A stretch of 64,000 bases of DNA from Bacteroidota bacterium (GCA_018829205.1 JAHJUE010000019.1:62001-126000), one strand, 5' to 3'; numbered from the stretch's first letter, positions 23,144 through 32,551 are shown. Numbers and translations: made by a program. Notes: generated from the sequence alone by a model not told the origin.

Positions 23144-26100
23144 TTATAAATTGTAGTAACCATACCAGAAAACCGGTTCAGGTACTTCCGCAGTTTGACT
23201 TTCCTTTAGTAAATTATTACTGATAATAGCGAGATTATCAAGAAAATCAATTGAAATTTTGTTGTCGTTTCTTCTTAGAAAACTTCGTAATCTGTTTTCA
23301 AAAGGAAGATAGTTCTGCCTTGTAAGAATCAAACGCATACGGTTAATATTATCAACAGAATATCTATCTTGGTTATCATTTAATAATTGCAACAGTTCTT
23401 CTTTATACCTTGCAAGAGAAACAGCGCCGCCGGTTCTTTTAACGCCTTGAAAATCTGTTAAGTCTTCAAAATCCATAGTCAATTGATATGCTTTTTCTGC
23501 ATCAAAATATTTTTGCGCTAATTCTTTAATTTCGGTTACTGCCGATTCAGTTAACTGAAGGGCTTGACGTTCAGTCTCAAAACTACGGATAGTATTTAAA
23601 GCTCGGAGATGGTTTTTTTCTTCAGCAACTTTATTTGAGTCGTTTCTTATAAAACGAAACTCGCCTTTAGCAATGTTATAAATTAAGAGTTTTTGCTCGT
23701 TGGTAAGTGAATTTATTTTACACCACTTATCAAGATTAAGGGTTTTAATTTTTTCTTTTTCTTCATCAGAGGCTTTACGCATAAATTCACGTAAATCATT
23801 TTCAAATACTTCATCGAACGCCAAATCGTTTTCCCGTTCAAGTTCTTTTATTGCATCTTTTTGTTTGGCTTTATCTTCACTATAAATATTTTCAATTAAG
23901 CCAAATTGCTTTGGAGTTATTTCTTCACCGAGGACACTGCTGTCTAAACCTACGCTTGCACCAATTACTTGAATCTTCTCTTGCAATTTTAACATCAGAC
24001 GTAAAAACTTATCGAGCTGGTCTTCCGGTCTAAAGTTATAAACATTTACGGTTTCAAAAACAGAACCAAGACGATTTATACGACCATTGCGTTGAACCAT
24101 TTTAACAGGGTTCCAATGAAGGTCATAGTTAATAATAATTCCGCAATCTTGAAGGTTTTGACCTTCGCTAAGAACATCGGTAGAACAAAGAATTTTTATT
24201 TCCTTTTTACCGTTAACCAAACCATTATTTATCTCTTGATTCTGTGCAATTGGAGCGAACCTTTTTACATATTCGCTTTTGTACTTGCCGTTTTTGCTTT
24301 TTAGAAATGCGATTTCGGAATTCTCAAGACTAATCTCAGAAATAAACTCTTTGTCTAATGAATCTTTCAAGTAATCAATAGTGGTAGCAAAGTAAGAAAA
24401 AATTAAAACTTTCTGTCCTTTGAGATTTTTAAGTAACTGCTTCAACTTGAGGAGTTTTGTATCGACATCAACTGAGGATATAACACTGTTGATAAGACGA
24501 ATTATTTCTCGATCTTGTTGAATAAAGCGTTTTATATTCTCAACATTATATTCTTCTAAGTTTACAGGTAAATATGCATTCTCTTTTTTATACTCTTTGT
24601 CAGCTTTTCTTCTTTGTTCTTCCCTATCATTAAATTTTGAGATTTCTTCATTTATTAAATCAATTATGTCTTCATCGGGCTCATCATCAAGAGCGCTTAT
24701 TGCTTTCTGAATAACAGAAGGCTTTACTAAAATTTTATCTTCAAAGAAAAGTCTTTCAAACTGTTCAAGATATGTTTTGTAACGAGAAACTCTTTTAGAA
24801 AAAGTAAAAATAGATGAATCAAAAGATTTAAAGAGGGTAACTTTCATAACCCCGGTTAAATTCTTCCGTGATTTTGCTTGCGAATCTTCATCAACCGTCT
24901 TATGAATTTTTTCAGTGAGATAACTGTATGGAATAAGTTTTAGACCTTTTATAGCCCGGTCAATAAAATGGAAAATTGATTCATACTCGGTTTGATGTTT
25001 CTTAACGGTTTCTTCTTTTATTCGGAAAAATTCTTGCAAGCCGACAATATCTTCTTTCTCTTCATCTTGATCTGTCATTTCTACTGTAAAAAACTTAAAG
25101 AGTTCAGGATTGGTTTTTTCTAGAGAGTTTAACTTGTCGCTGATTACTTTACGGAGTTTTTTACTATCCAGTTCATAAAGAACGTTTATTAAATCTTCTT
25201 CTGGAAAGATTATTTTTTTACCTTCCAAAGTAGCGTCCGGAAAATCTTTCTTTACTTGGTGTCTCGTTCTTTTAACCATTATACGATTAAGAATCGGATA
25301 TAGTTCGGAGAAAACTTCAGGAGAACCTAAACGTCGGAACTCACTTTGAGTTGAACGGAAAAAGTTAAATATGCTTTCAATGCCGAAAGAGGAAAAGAAT
25401 TTATCATTCCCACCTTTTGCCAAAAGAATTTGATTTGCTAAATCTTTAATACCGTTATTCACAGGCGTTGCCGAAAGCATTAGTACTTTAGGTATTTCAG
25501 CACAAAATTCTTTATCTACCAACAAATCGAGAAGATTACGGAATGATTTGCTTGCTTGCGTTTTTAAGTTATGGCTTTCATCTATAACCAAAAGATCAAT
25601 AGCATTATTACGTTTGGATTTTAACTTTCTAAAAAGTAAATCTCTTTTTATAGATTCAAAATTATTCTCCAATGCGAATTCCGTTATAGAATAGACCGGA
25701 GCATTTACGGTGATTTCATTAAGATGGTTTTGCCAGTCTTCGCGCAATGATGCGGGAGTAATTACAGCAACGTTTTGACGTTTAAAATAACCAATATCTT
25801 CTATTACTCTTTTTGCGATGAATGATTTTCCGAGGCCAACACTATCTGCTAAAAGGCACATTCCAATTCTATGATTATATAAACGGGATAATACTTTGCG
25901 TACACTTTCTTCTTGGAATAATGTTAAATCAACTCGTGTTTCAAAAAATTCTTCCGATCTTAATTTTTCTTCTATCTCTATATCTTCGCCGTAAATTTCA
26001 TAGAGAATTTTTATGTATAGTTCGTAAGGCGAGTAACTCAAACTACCAAATTTGCTTAGTCCAAGGATTTCAATCTTGAATTGTTCGGTCCAGTCAATGC

Positions 26101-26689
26101 TGCCCTCGTCATTCCATAATTTTTCAAACCAGCTCCGGTGGCTTGGATCTTGACCAACACTCTTCGGTAGATAATTAACTATACGGTGATCGTATTCAAC
26201 ATCATTAAGTTCTGTATTGCCTAATAAACCGCTGCGGGTAAAATTAGAACTCCCAATAATACCAATAGAATTTTCAGCTTCGGAACCAAGTATATAACAT
26301 TTAGCGTGAAGGAAACTTTTCTTGTAAAGTTTTACTTTTATACGACCAGTTTGAATGTACTTGGTAATAAAATTAACAGCTTCTTTAAATTCCGGTTTAA
26401 AGGGTAGTTCTGATAAGTCAGCTTTCAAATATTTTTCGGGGAAAGCCGTATCAAGTTGATAGGAACGAATTTTGGGCTCTTCGCCAATTAGAAATCTTAC
26501 TTCAGAAAACAAATTATTGTTTAGAAATGCTTCCAATGCAGGTAGCAGTTCAATTACCGCAGGTAAATCCCAATAACCTGTTGCAACTGAGAATTGGGTA
26601 AATTTGTCCGATAGAAGATGACCGCAAAGGAATTCCTTTAACTGAAATGGGGTTGCAGAATTATCTAGAAGTTTGGGATTAATTTGCAT
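23144..26689 (-). CDS. PLD-nuclease/Snf2-family helicase, partner of the methylase
   Basis: An 1181-residue protein. The N-terminal HKD-type nuclease domain shows FLHAKCYILG (H128, K130) and IIGSSNFTRSG. The Snf2-like helicase follows: ADSVGLGKSFIA (about 280), DESHNLK (about 368), LSATPVNNG, and the C-terminal VLSEGQNLQDCG and QRNGRINR (about 865). HKD-Snf2 fusions accompany methylases in restriction-like and DISARM-related loci and are predicted to translocate on and cut foreign DNA. It is first in the operon, with the methylase second; the divergent gene at 26790 shares the promoter region. Confidence 0.88.
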   Translation of the reverse strand: MQINPKLLDNSATPFQLKEFLCGHLLSDKFTQFSVATGYWDLPAVIELLPALEAFLNNNLFSEVRFLIGEEPKIRSYQLDTAFPEKYLKADLSELPFKPEFKEAVNFITKYIQTGRIKVKLYKKSFLHAKCYILGSEAENSIGIIGSSNFTRSGLLGNTELNDVEYDHRIVNYLPKSVGQDPSHRSWFEKLWNDEGSIDWTEQFKIEILGLSKFGSLSYSPYELYIKILYEIYGEDIEIEEKLRSEEFFETRVDLTLFQEESVRKVLSRLYNHRIGMCLLADSVGLGKSFIAKRVIEDIGYFKRQNVAVITPASLREDWQNHLNEITVNAPVYSITEFALENNFESIKRDLLFRKLKSKRNNAIDLLVIDESHNLKTQASKSFRNLLDLLVDKEFCAEIPKVLMLSATPVNNGIKDLANQILLAKGGNDKFFSSFGIESIFNFFRSTQSEFRRLGSPEVFSELYPILNRIMVKRTRHQVKKDFPDATLEGKKIIFPEEDLINVLYELDSKKLRKVISDKLNSLEKTNPELFKFFTVEMTDQDEEKEDIVGLQEFFRIKEETVKKHQTEYESIFHFIDRAIKGLKLIPYSYLTEKIHKTVDEDSQAKSRKNLTGVMKVTLFKSFDSSIFTFSKRVSRYKTYLEQFERLFFEDKILVKPSVIQKAISALDDEPDEDIIDLINEEISKFNDREEQRRKADKEYKKENAYLPVNLEEYNVENIKRFIQQDREIIRLINSVISSVDVDTKLLKLKQLLKNLKGQKVLIFSYFATTIDYLKDSLDKEFISEISLENSEIAFLKSKNGKYKSEYVKRFAPIAQNQEINNGLVNGKKEIKILCSTDVLSEGQNLQDCGIIINYDLHWNPVKMVQRNGRINRLGSVFETVNVYNFRPEDQLDKFLRLMLKLQEKIQVIGASVGLDSSVLGEEITPKQFGLIENIYSEDKAKQKDAIKELERENDLAFDEVFENDLREFMRKASDEEKEKIKTLNLDKWCKINSLTNEQKLLIYNIAKGEFRFIRNDSNKVAEEKNHLRALNTIRSFETERQALQLTESAVTEIKELAQKYFDAEKAYQLTMDFEDLTDFQGVKRTGGAVSLARYKEELLQLLNDNQDRYSVDNINRMRLILTRQNYLPFENRLRSFLRRNDNKISIDFLDNLAIISNNLLKESQTAEVPEPVFWYGYYNL

Positions 26690-26789
26690 TTTACAAAAGC
26701 TCAGGAAAAATTAATTTATAAAACAAAATATTCAAGAAAAACTTTAAATTAAAGCATTAATTACTTTTTATAAGAAATAATTGGTTAAT

Positions 26790-27332
26790 ATGAAAAATAC
26801 GAATAAAACGAAAGGCAAACCCGACAAAAAATTAAAATGGGACACATTTAATTTCTCTTATGAAAAAGTTATGGACTTTTGCGGGAAGCAAAAAAAGATT
26901 AATGAAAAAATACTTTACTTAGAATTTGTTTTGAAGGAGAAAAAAAATAATAAAGATGGTCTTGATATAGATATGTATTTCCCCGGAACTCCAAGTTTTG
27001 AAGAAAAAATAAAAAACGAGATCAAATACCTAAAGAAAGAATTGAAATTAACTAATCCGTATATGGCAGAAGGATATGATAAAATAGTTTGGGCAAGAAA
27101 CAAACAAGATTTTGCGCCATTATTTGATTTAATGATGCAGTTAGGTTTTATAACATTTAGAAGAAATAAATGGGAAATGCTGTGTAATCATTTTACGTGG
27201 AATGACGGCGAAATGACACCTCAACAATTAAAAGATGCATTAAGCAATATAAACCACAATCCCGAAACACATAAAGTAAGTGATGAGATTAGTCAAATTA
27301 TGGATGTATTAAGAAAAATGAAGTCGTCTTAA
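26790..27332 (+). CDS. Hypothetical protein, RteC-like flavour
   Basis: About 180 residues; the ATG at 26790 is preferred to a TTG nine bases earlier. Charged, helical and without signal peptide. The stretch YDKIVWARNKQDFAPLFDLMMQLGFITFRRNKWEMLCNHF recalls the C-terminal part of RteC-type and related Bacteroidota mobile-element proteins, but I am not sure. It precedes the excisionase-integrase-primase block in the same orientation, so an element-regulation role is plausible. Its last codons sit in a duplicated AAGTCGTCTT. Confidence 0.55.
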   Translation: MKNTNKTKGKPDKKLKWDTFNFSYEKVMDFCGKQKKINEKILYLEFVLKEKKNNKDGLDIDMYFPGTPSFEEKIKNEIKYLKKELKLTNPYMAEGYDKIVWARNKQDFAPLFDLMMQLGFITFRRNKWEMLCNHFTWNDGEMTPQQLKDALSNINHNPETHKVSDEISQIMDVLRKMKSS

Positions 27333-27374
27333 GTCGTCTTTAAGTTGTTACCCACTCTTTGCAGTATTTTTAAT

Positions 27375-27419
27375 CTTTGTCCTAAGATTTTGGAAAAAAT
27401 AAAATCTGGAAGGACAAAG
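27375..27419 (+). promoter_or_regulatory. Strong hairpin over the leader of the excisionase-like gene
   Basis: CTTTGTCCT (27375-27383) pairs with AGGACAAAG (27411-27419), and AGATTTT (27385-27391) with AAAATCT (27401-27407). It ends two bases before the ATG at 27422 and would bury the ribosome-binding region, or form a protein-binding dyad. Confidence 0.55.
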
Positions 27420-27421
27420 AA

Positions 27422-27751
27422 ATGCAAAAAAACAAAAGTAAAACCAAGAATGAAATTCTAACTAAACTAAATGAGTTAGAAGCGCTTCTTAAAAAGAAAA
27501 ACGACCATGCCTATCGGCAGGCAAGCAAACCACTAAACTTCAATCAAGCTGCGGATTATCTGGGATTCAGCCACAGCTATCTTTATAAACTCACTTCACG
27601 AAAAATAATTCCGTGTCATCGCCCTACAGGAAAGATGCTGTTCTTTTCTAAGGCGGAGTTGGATGAGTGGATATTTGAGAACAGAAATCAGGAGTTAGGG
27701 GATAGTAGTCAGAATGAAAAAGAACTACAAGACGATGATGAGCCCCCTTGA
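27422..27751 (+). CDS. Excisionase-like HTH protein
   Basis: A 109-residue protein. LNFNQAADYLGFSHSYLYKLTSRKIIPCHRPTGKMLFFSKAELDEWI is a MerR-like/excisionase-family DNA-binding domain (HTH_17), preceded by a coiled-coil segment and followed by an acidic tail. A palindromic repeat TGCCT/AGGCA (27508-27523) is read through in frame (peptide DHAYRQASK), and the C-terminus runs into a second repeat (27741-27772). It sits directly before the integrase, as Xis/RDF genes often do. Confidence 0.8.
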   Translation: MQKNKSKTKNEILTKLNELEALLKKKNDHAYRQASKPLNFNQAADYLGFSHSYLYKLTSRKIIPCHRPTGKMLFFSKAELDEWIFENRNQELGDSSQNEKELQDDDEPP

Positions 27752-27815
27752 CTTCGACAAGCTCATTCACAGAAAGAGTTTCTTATCAGATTATGATTAA
27801 GAATAAGAGTTTGAA

Positions 27816-28874
27816 ATGGAAGGATTAACAAACATACAAAATCAATTTTCGAGTAGAGAAATATCTACAGACCCATATCAAATATTTAAGAGTTTCTCGG
27901 CTGAGGATATAGAAAAAATAAAACTACTTGCCGGAATATTTGGAATCGGCACAGGCTCCCCTTGTGCTGCGCCGGGACACGTCCAGCAGTCAATGAAAAA
28001 TGAAGTAACGGTTGAACAGGGATTTAACGAGTACAATAAATTGATTGAGTTTAACCTTACAAAAAAATCCGTTGATACCACAAAGACAGCCGAGAGAAGG
28101 TTCTTGGAGTTCATCCCGGGAAACAGGCTCTTAAATACTATTGGGAGAAAAGACGCTGAAAGTTTATTGATGAAGATTTCGAAAAACGCTCCACTCGGGT
28201 GTTATAATTATCTCAAAATTTACCGGACTATGTTTAATGTTTTTGTTGACTGGAATTACATCGCTTCTAATCCTTTCTTAAAAGTAAAATTACCGAAACG
28301 GCAAAAAGAAGAACCAATAATTTTTACGGAAGAACAGATAAACATTGTGTGCGAAAGTCTTACGAAAAAAGGAAAAGAAGTTATATCTGATATGGTTCTG
28401 TTTGCCGTTGAATCCGGTTTAAGGTTAGCGGAAGAAAACAATTTAAGATGGAGCGACATTGATTTTAAGAATAAGGTTATAACAATCGGGAATAAACTGT
28501 TTAAAACGAAATCTAAAAAAGTAAGACGAATTCCTTTCAATGAAAGAATGGAACAGATATTACTTAGGAATTCCGGCAGGCAATTCAAAAACGGTAAAAT
28601 ATTTAGAGAGTTTGTCTTTGTTCAGAAAAACGGAAAGCAATTTAAAAAAGATACAGTTTCAAAGTCGCTGAAGAAAGTAATAAAAGAAGCCGGTCTGCCC
28701 AATGAACTTCACTGGCATTGTTTACGCGCAACTGCGGCTACACGATGGGCAAGCAATAAGGTGCCGATATTCACAGTGGCAAAGCTGCTCGGTCATTCAA
28801 CTGTAAATGTAACCACAAGGTTTTATGCGGGTTTGGATTTGGAAGAAATGAGGGATGCGGTGAATAGTTTATGA
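27816..28874 (+). CDS. Tyrosine recombinase (site-specific integrase)
   Basis: A 352-residue phage-type integrase. It has a core-binding domain at about 70-155, and a catalytic domain with Arg203 (SGLRLAEENNLRW), the H-x-L-R box LHWHCLRATAATRWA, LLGHSTVNVTTRFYAG with the second His and the nucleophilic Tyr. It probably integrates the island at tRNA-Asp, although no far-end copy of the tRNA 3' end is visible in the window. A perfect 12-bp hairpin follows the stop. Confidence 0.92.
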   Translation: MEGLTNIQNQFSSREISTDPYQIFKSFSAEDIEKIKLLAGIFGIGTGSPCAAPGHVQQSMKNEVTVEQGFNEYNKLIEFNLTKKSVDTTKTAERRFLEFIPGNRLLNTIGRKDAESLLMKISKNAPLGCYNYLKIYRTMFNVFVDWNYIASNPFLKVKLPKRQKEEPIIFTEEQINIVCESLTKKGKEVISDMVLFAVESGLRLAEENNLRWSDIDFKNKVITIGNKLFKTKSKKVRRIPFNERMEQILLRNSGRQFKNGKIFREFVFVQKNGKQFKKDTVSKSLKKVIKEAGLPNELHWHCLRATAATRWASNKVPIFTVAKLLGHSTVNVTTRFYAGLDLEEMRDAVNSL

Positions 28875-28883
28875 CCCTCACCT

Positions 28884-28910
28884 AAATCCTCTCCCAGAGG
28901 GAGAGGATTT
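28884..28910. terminator. Palindromic repeat acting as terminator after the integrase
   Basis: AAATCCTCTCCC and GGGAGAGGATTT form a perfect 12-bp stem with an AGA loop, followed by TT. It is one of the small dispersed repeats; a related copy lies inside the next gene at 29555-29605. Confidence 0.65.
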
Positions 28911-28938
28911 TTAAAGATAAATAAGATGGAGTTTTACC

Positions 28939-31317
28939 ATGAGTAGGTATAAAGAATTAGCAAAGGTTTATAAACAAAGGATGAATATGAATGTACTGCC
29001 GTTAAAAGGTAAACGACCAATGATTGAATGGGACAGGTGGCAGAATGATATTCAAACAGAAGAAGATATAGAACAAATGGAATGGAGTAATTCTACCGGG
29101 CTCGGCGGAATACAAGGGATAAATGATTTGCGTTGTCTCGACTTTGACGCCGTTGAAGATTATGAGATTGTTGAGTTGATTTTACAGGATTTGGAGTTAC
29201 CGGAAAAGTATTGCTGGGTTGTTCATAGCGGGAGTGGTGAAGGATTTCATATTTATCTACGTTGCTCTAGCCCTATGACACACCCCGTCCGGCAGTTGCC
29301 GGACACCCCTCTCAAGAGTGGAGTTTTTGAAAAGATTGGCGGAGAGAAAGCTGTTTATAAATTTAAGTTGAAGAACGATGGTTATTGCAAACATATTGAA
29401 TTACGCTGGATGAATTGTCAAACTGCTTTGCCTCCTTCAATGCATGAGAGCGGCGGCATTTATAATTTTTATTTTGATGATCCGAAGGAACCCCCGGCTT
29501 ATGTTGATTTGGATAAAGTGATTTGCTGTTTAAAAAAATACTGCATAATAGAAGCCCTCACCCCGACCTCCGCCAAAGGCGGACATGCTCTCCAGAGGGA
29601 GAGAAAGACTGAAAAAATTTATTATGATAAGGCAAGATTAGAAAGTGCGCTTGATTTTCTTTCTGAGAACTTACCGGATGGAAGTTATGAAGAATGGTAC
29701 AAAATAGGTTTTGCATTAGTCCCGCTTGATAGTGAGGGCGAAAAATATTTTGTGGATATGAGTTTGAAAAACCCAAATTATAAAGACAGTGAAGTTGAGT
29801 TAAAGAAAAAGTTTGATTCTCTTGTTAAAGATTATGACGGCAGGGTTACTATAGGAACAATTTATCATATCGCTGAAATGTACGGCTGGAAAAAGCCGGT
29901 TATTAAATTTTGGAAGAGAGAAAATGAGCGCTTAAAAATTTCCCGGATTCGTTTTAAGAAATTCTTGGAAAGTGAAGGATTCTGTAAGTATAAAATAGAA
30001 ACTAATCATTTGTTCGTAAGAATTGAAAACAACATTGTTGAAGAAATTGACGGCATCGATGTTAAAGAATTCGTTATGAATTATCTGGAGAGAATGGCGA
30101 CTGAGGAATTTGAAGGTACAAACAGGAATGAGATAATCGACACGTTGATAAAATCTGCCAATCAACTTTTCACACAACAGTTTCTTGAATTCTTAATTAC
30201 AAGGAATATTGAGTTTAATAAAGATAGTTTTGATAAAGGATATTTTTATTTCAAAAATGGTTTTGCTGAGATAAGCAGAAACTCTATAGAATTCTACAAC
30301 TATAAAAAACTAAATAAACACATCTGGAAGAAACAAATAATTGGAAGGAACTTTATAGAAAGCGGAAAGCGAAGCGTGTTCGAAGATTTTCTATTTAATG
30401 TCTGCTGGAATGAAGTTAAAAGATATGAGGCGTTAAAAAGCGGTATTGGTTATCTGTTACATACTTATAAGGACCCGTCAACAGCTAAAGCTGTTGTGTT
30501 TATAGATGAGAAATTGAGCGACGGCGCTTTTGGGCGGAGTGGAAAAGGTTTGGTTATCAAATCTATTCTCCAAGTTAGAAATGTCGTTATTGAAGATGGA
30601 AGAAATTTTAATCCTTCAAAGAATTTTGCTTTTCAGAGAGTGAAAGCGGATACAAACGTTTTGGGCTTTGAAGATATACGCGATAAATTTCCATTTGAAA
30701 GATTGTTCTCAATTATAACTGATGGTATTACTATTGAGCGAAAGAATAAAGATGAGATTCACATTAGTTATAATGAATCTCCGAAGGTTGTTATTTCAAC
30801 AAACTTTTCTATCGCCGGTGTTGATGACTCAACTCTTGACAGACAGTTTATTATTGAGTTTTCGGATTACTATAATAAATCACATAGACCAGTACACGAT
30901 TTCGGGAAGCCTTTCTTCAGCGGTTGGAATGAAGATGAATGGAGTGATTTTGATTGTTTTATGATTGAGTGTTTACAATTCTACTTAAGGCGTGGGCTGG
31001 TTTATTATGAATTTGTAAACATTGATAAAAAGAAATTGATTGATGAAACCGCAATTGAATTTTTTGAATTCAGCAATGGATTTGTAATAAATAAAGAGTA
31101 CGATAAAAAAGAATTGTACGATAATTTTAAGAAAGAATACGCCGACTTAGAAAAATTAACTCAAGCCAAGTTTACCAGGTGGCTAAAGGTGTACGGTAGG
31201 ATAAATGGATTTGAGGTAAAAGAAGGAAAATCGGATTCTATTAGAACAATAAAATTTGTGAATCACGCGCTTCAGAAAAATGATTCGGTTGATTCTTTAT
31301 TCCCAGAGCCGGACTGA
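28939..31317 (+). CDS. Primase-polymerase/helicase-like replication protein
   Basis: A 792-residue protein typical of satellite-like elements. The N-terminal prim-pol domain (about 1-200) includes LRCLDFDAVEDYE and SGSGEGFHIYLR. A PriCT_2 domain follows (about 235-325, LPDGSYEEWYKIGFALVP). The C-terminal third (about 490-700) is a D5/DUF5906-like ATPase with a P-loop-like GRSGKGLVIKS and KVVISTN. Two dispersed repeats are translated in frame: PMTHPVRQLPDTPLKSG (29278-29326) and ALTPTSAKGGHALQRE (29555-29605). It probably initiates replication of the excised element. Confidence 0.85.
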   Translation: MSRYKELAKVYKQRMNMNVLPLKGKRPMIEWDRWQNDIQTEEDIEQMEWSNSTGLGGIQGINDLRCLDFDAVEDYEIVELILQDLELPEKYCWVVHSGSGEGFHIYLRCSSPMTHPVRQLPDTPLKSGVFEKIGGEKAVYKFKLKNDGYCKHIELRWMNCQTALPPSMHESGGIYNFYFDDPKEPPAYVDLDKVICCLKKYCIIEALTPTSAKGGHALQRERKTEKIYYDKARLESALDFLSENLPDGSYEEWYKIGFALVPLDSEGEKYFVDMSLKNPNYKDSEVELKKKFDSLVKDYDGRVTIGTIYHIAEMYGWKKPVIKFWKRENERLKISRIRFKKFLESEGFCKYKIETNHLFVRIENNIVEEIDGIDVKEFVMNYLERMATEEFEGTNRNEIIDTLIKSANQLFTQQFLEFLITRNIEFNKDSFDKGYFYFKNGFAEISRNSIEFYNYKKLNKHIWKKQIIGRNFIESGKRSVFEDFLFNVCWNEVKRYEALKSGIGYLLHTYKDPSTAKAVVFIDEKLSDGAFGRSGKGLVIKSILQVRNVVIEDGRNFNPSKNFAFQRVKADTNVLGFEDIRDKFPFERLFSIITDGITIERKNKDEIHISYNESPKVVISTNFSIAGVDDSTLDRQFIIEFSDYYNKSHRPVHDFGKPFFSGWNEDEWSDFDCFMIECLQFYLRRGLVYYEFVNIDKKKLIDETAIEFFEFSNGFVINKEYDKKELYDNFKKEYADLEKLTQAKFTRWLKVYGRINGFEVKEGKSDSIRTIKFVNHALQKNDSVDSLFPEPD

Positions 31318-31388
31318 TCGGACGGAATTTAATGTGAAATTTAATCGCGAATAAAAAGTTGAAGAAATTGCGTCCGGAGTGTCCGAAC
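31311..31388. repeat. Conserved 78-bp dyad, copy B
   Basis: Starts at the stop codon of the primase gene with GGACTGATCGGACGGAA and ends GAAATTGCGTCCGGAGTGTCC. It is a direct-orientation relative of 10115-10192, and its inverted arms differ from copy A by paired changes. Confidence 0.55.
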
Positions 31389-31432
31389 TAAAATTTAGAT
31401 AATGAACGATATTTCTTATTAGGGAAAGTAAA

Positions 31433-31627
31433 ATGAAACTGACACCATTAAGAGCAATTAAGAAACATTGTTTGGAATGTTCAGGATATGAAAAAAAGCA
31501 AGTCAGGGAATGTGTGATTAAGGATTGTGTACTTTTTCAGTACAGGCAAGGGAATAACCCAAGTAGGAGAAGGATAGGGCAGTCGGCTGTCAGCGATCAG
31601 CAGTCAGAAAAAGAAATTTGTTGTTAA
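31433..31627 (+). CDS. Small zinc-binding protein of mobile elements
   Basis: A 64-residue protein. LRAIKKHCLECSGYEKKQVRECVIKDCVLFQYRQGNNP holds four Cys in a C-x2-C-x10-C-x4-C arrangement, a pattern I know from phage and satellite genes beside primases. The C-terminal part (RIGQSAVSDQQSEKEICC) is encoded by a dispersed repeat at 31579-31608 and is probably not part of the ancestral protein. Confidence 0.7.
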   Translation: MKLTPLRAIKKHCLECSGYEKKQVRECVIKDCVLFQYRQGNNPSRRRIGQSAVSDQQSEKEICC

Positions 31628-31793
31628 TGGGTTCGGCTAGCTTACCACATGTAATAAGGTAAATGTATAAGATAAAAAATAGGTTCTCAACGACGAGTTT
31701 TGAGAAAGGTGATGGTTATGTATCTGAGGGGTAGGTTTGTTTTAAAATTGAGTGTTGAGAGGCTAGAAAATTGGGTAGAAAGGAAAATTAAGC

Positions 31794-31808
31794 TGGGTTT
31801 GCAACCCA
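31794..31808. promoter_or_regulatory. Hairpin between the island and the TetR operon
   Basis: TGGGTT-TGC-AACCCA, a 6-bp stem with a 3-base loop, without a following T run. Apart from this and a GACC/GGTC dyad near 31877-31897 just before the TetR gene, 31628-31908 shows nothing. Confidence 0.3.
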
Positions 31809-31908
31809 ACATTATCTGAAAAGAAAGATTGTTTATTTTAGAATGAACTTGCATATAAAGTAAAGTTTTCATAATTTTCGACCGAAAAACGAAATTGGTC
31901 TTAGTGAC

Positions 31909-32487
31909 ATGAACGATTTAAGTAAAGATGAAGCAGTTAAAAAATCAATTATCGAGGCAGCAAAGCGTGTATTTCAGAAATGGGGATTGCATAAAACTAC
32001 TATGGAAGATATTGCACACGAAGCCGGAAAAGGGAAAAGCACTCTTTACTATTATTATAAAAGCAAAGATGAAATATTCGAAGCAATGATAACAGACGAA
32101 TTCAGTAATATCATTATTAAAGCAAAAACATCGGTTAGTAAAGTTAGTTCATCTAAAGAGAAATTGAAAAAGTATATTGCCACAATGCTAACCGAGATAA
32201 AAAAGACTGTAAGCGTTTATCCTTTGGTAAAAGGAGAATTAAAGGGTAATCAATACATTGAAAAACTTCGCAAACAGTTAGACGATAAAGAAGAATCGAT
32301 AATAATGGAGATATTGAAAGAAGGTTTTGAGAAAGGAGAATTTAATTTTTTTAATGAGACTCAATTGAGTAAAGCTGCAAATGTAATAGTGGGTACTATC
32401 CGCGGATTGGAACTCTACCTTTTTTTAGATATCGATGATAATGAAAAAATTGATATCGTTACAAGAATGATAGCAGAAGGAATATAA
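31909..32487 (+). CDS. TetR/AcrR family regulator of the first RND operon
   Basis: A 192-residue repressor. The TetR HTH is at about 11-57: AAKRVFQKWGLHKTTMEDIAHEAGKGKSTLYYYYKSKDEIF. The C-terminal helical ligand domain is standard. It is the first gene of a collinear operon with an efflux pump and lipid enzymes; a GACC...GGTC dyad just upstream may be its own operator. Confidence 0.9.
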   Translation: MNDLSKDEAVKKSIIEAAKRVFQKWGLHKTTMEDIAHEAGKGKSTLYYYYKSKDEIFEAMITDEFSNIIIKAKTSVSKVSSSKEKLKKYIATMLTEIKKTVSVYPLVKGELKGNQYIEKLRKQLDDKEESIIMEILKEGFEKGEFNFFNETQLSKAANVIVGTIRGLELYLFLDIDDNEKIDIVTRMIAEGI

Positions 32488-32551
32488 ATTTTTTTATCCG
32501 GCTTTCGACCCAAATACAAAATATGTCTAATAATCCATAGGAATATATAAA

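Noticed and set aside
31875-31900. Third inversion site resembling ACGACCGATTTTA before the TetR gene
   Set aside because: Only the seven bases TCGGTCG match on the minus strand; too short to claim.
31620-31908. Right-hand attachment site (copy of the tRNA-Asp 3' end)
   Set aside because: I looked for the T-arm/acceptor bases here and saw only scattered short matches.
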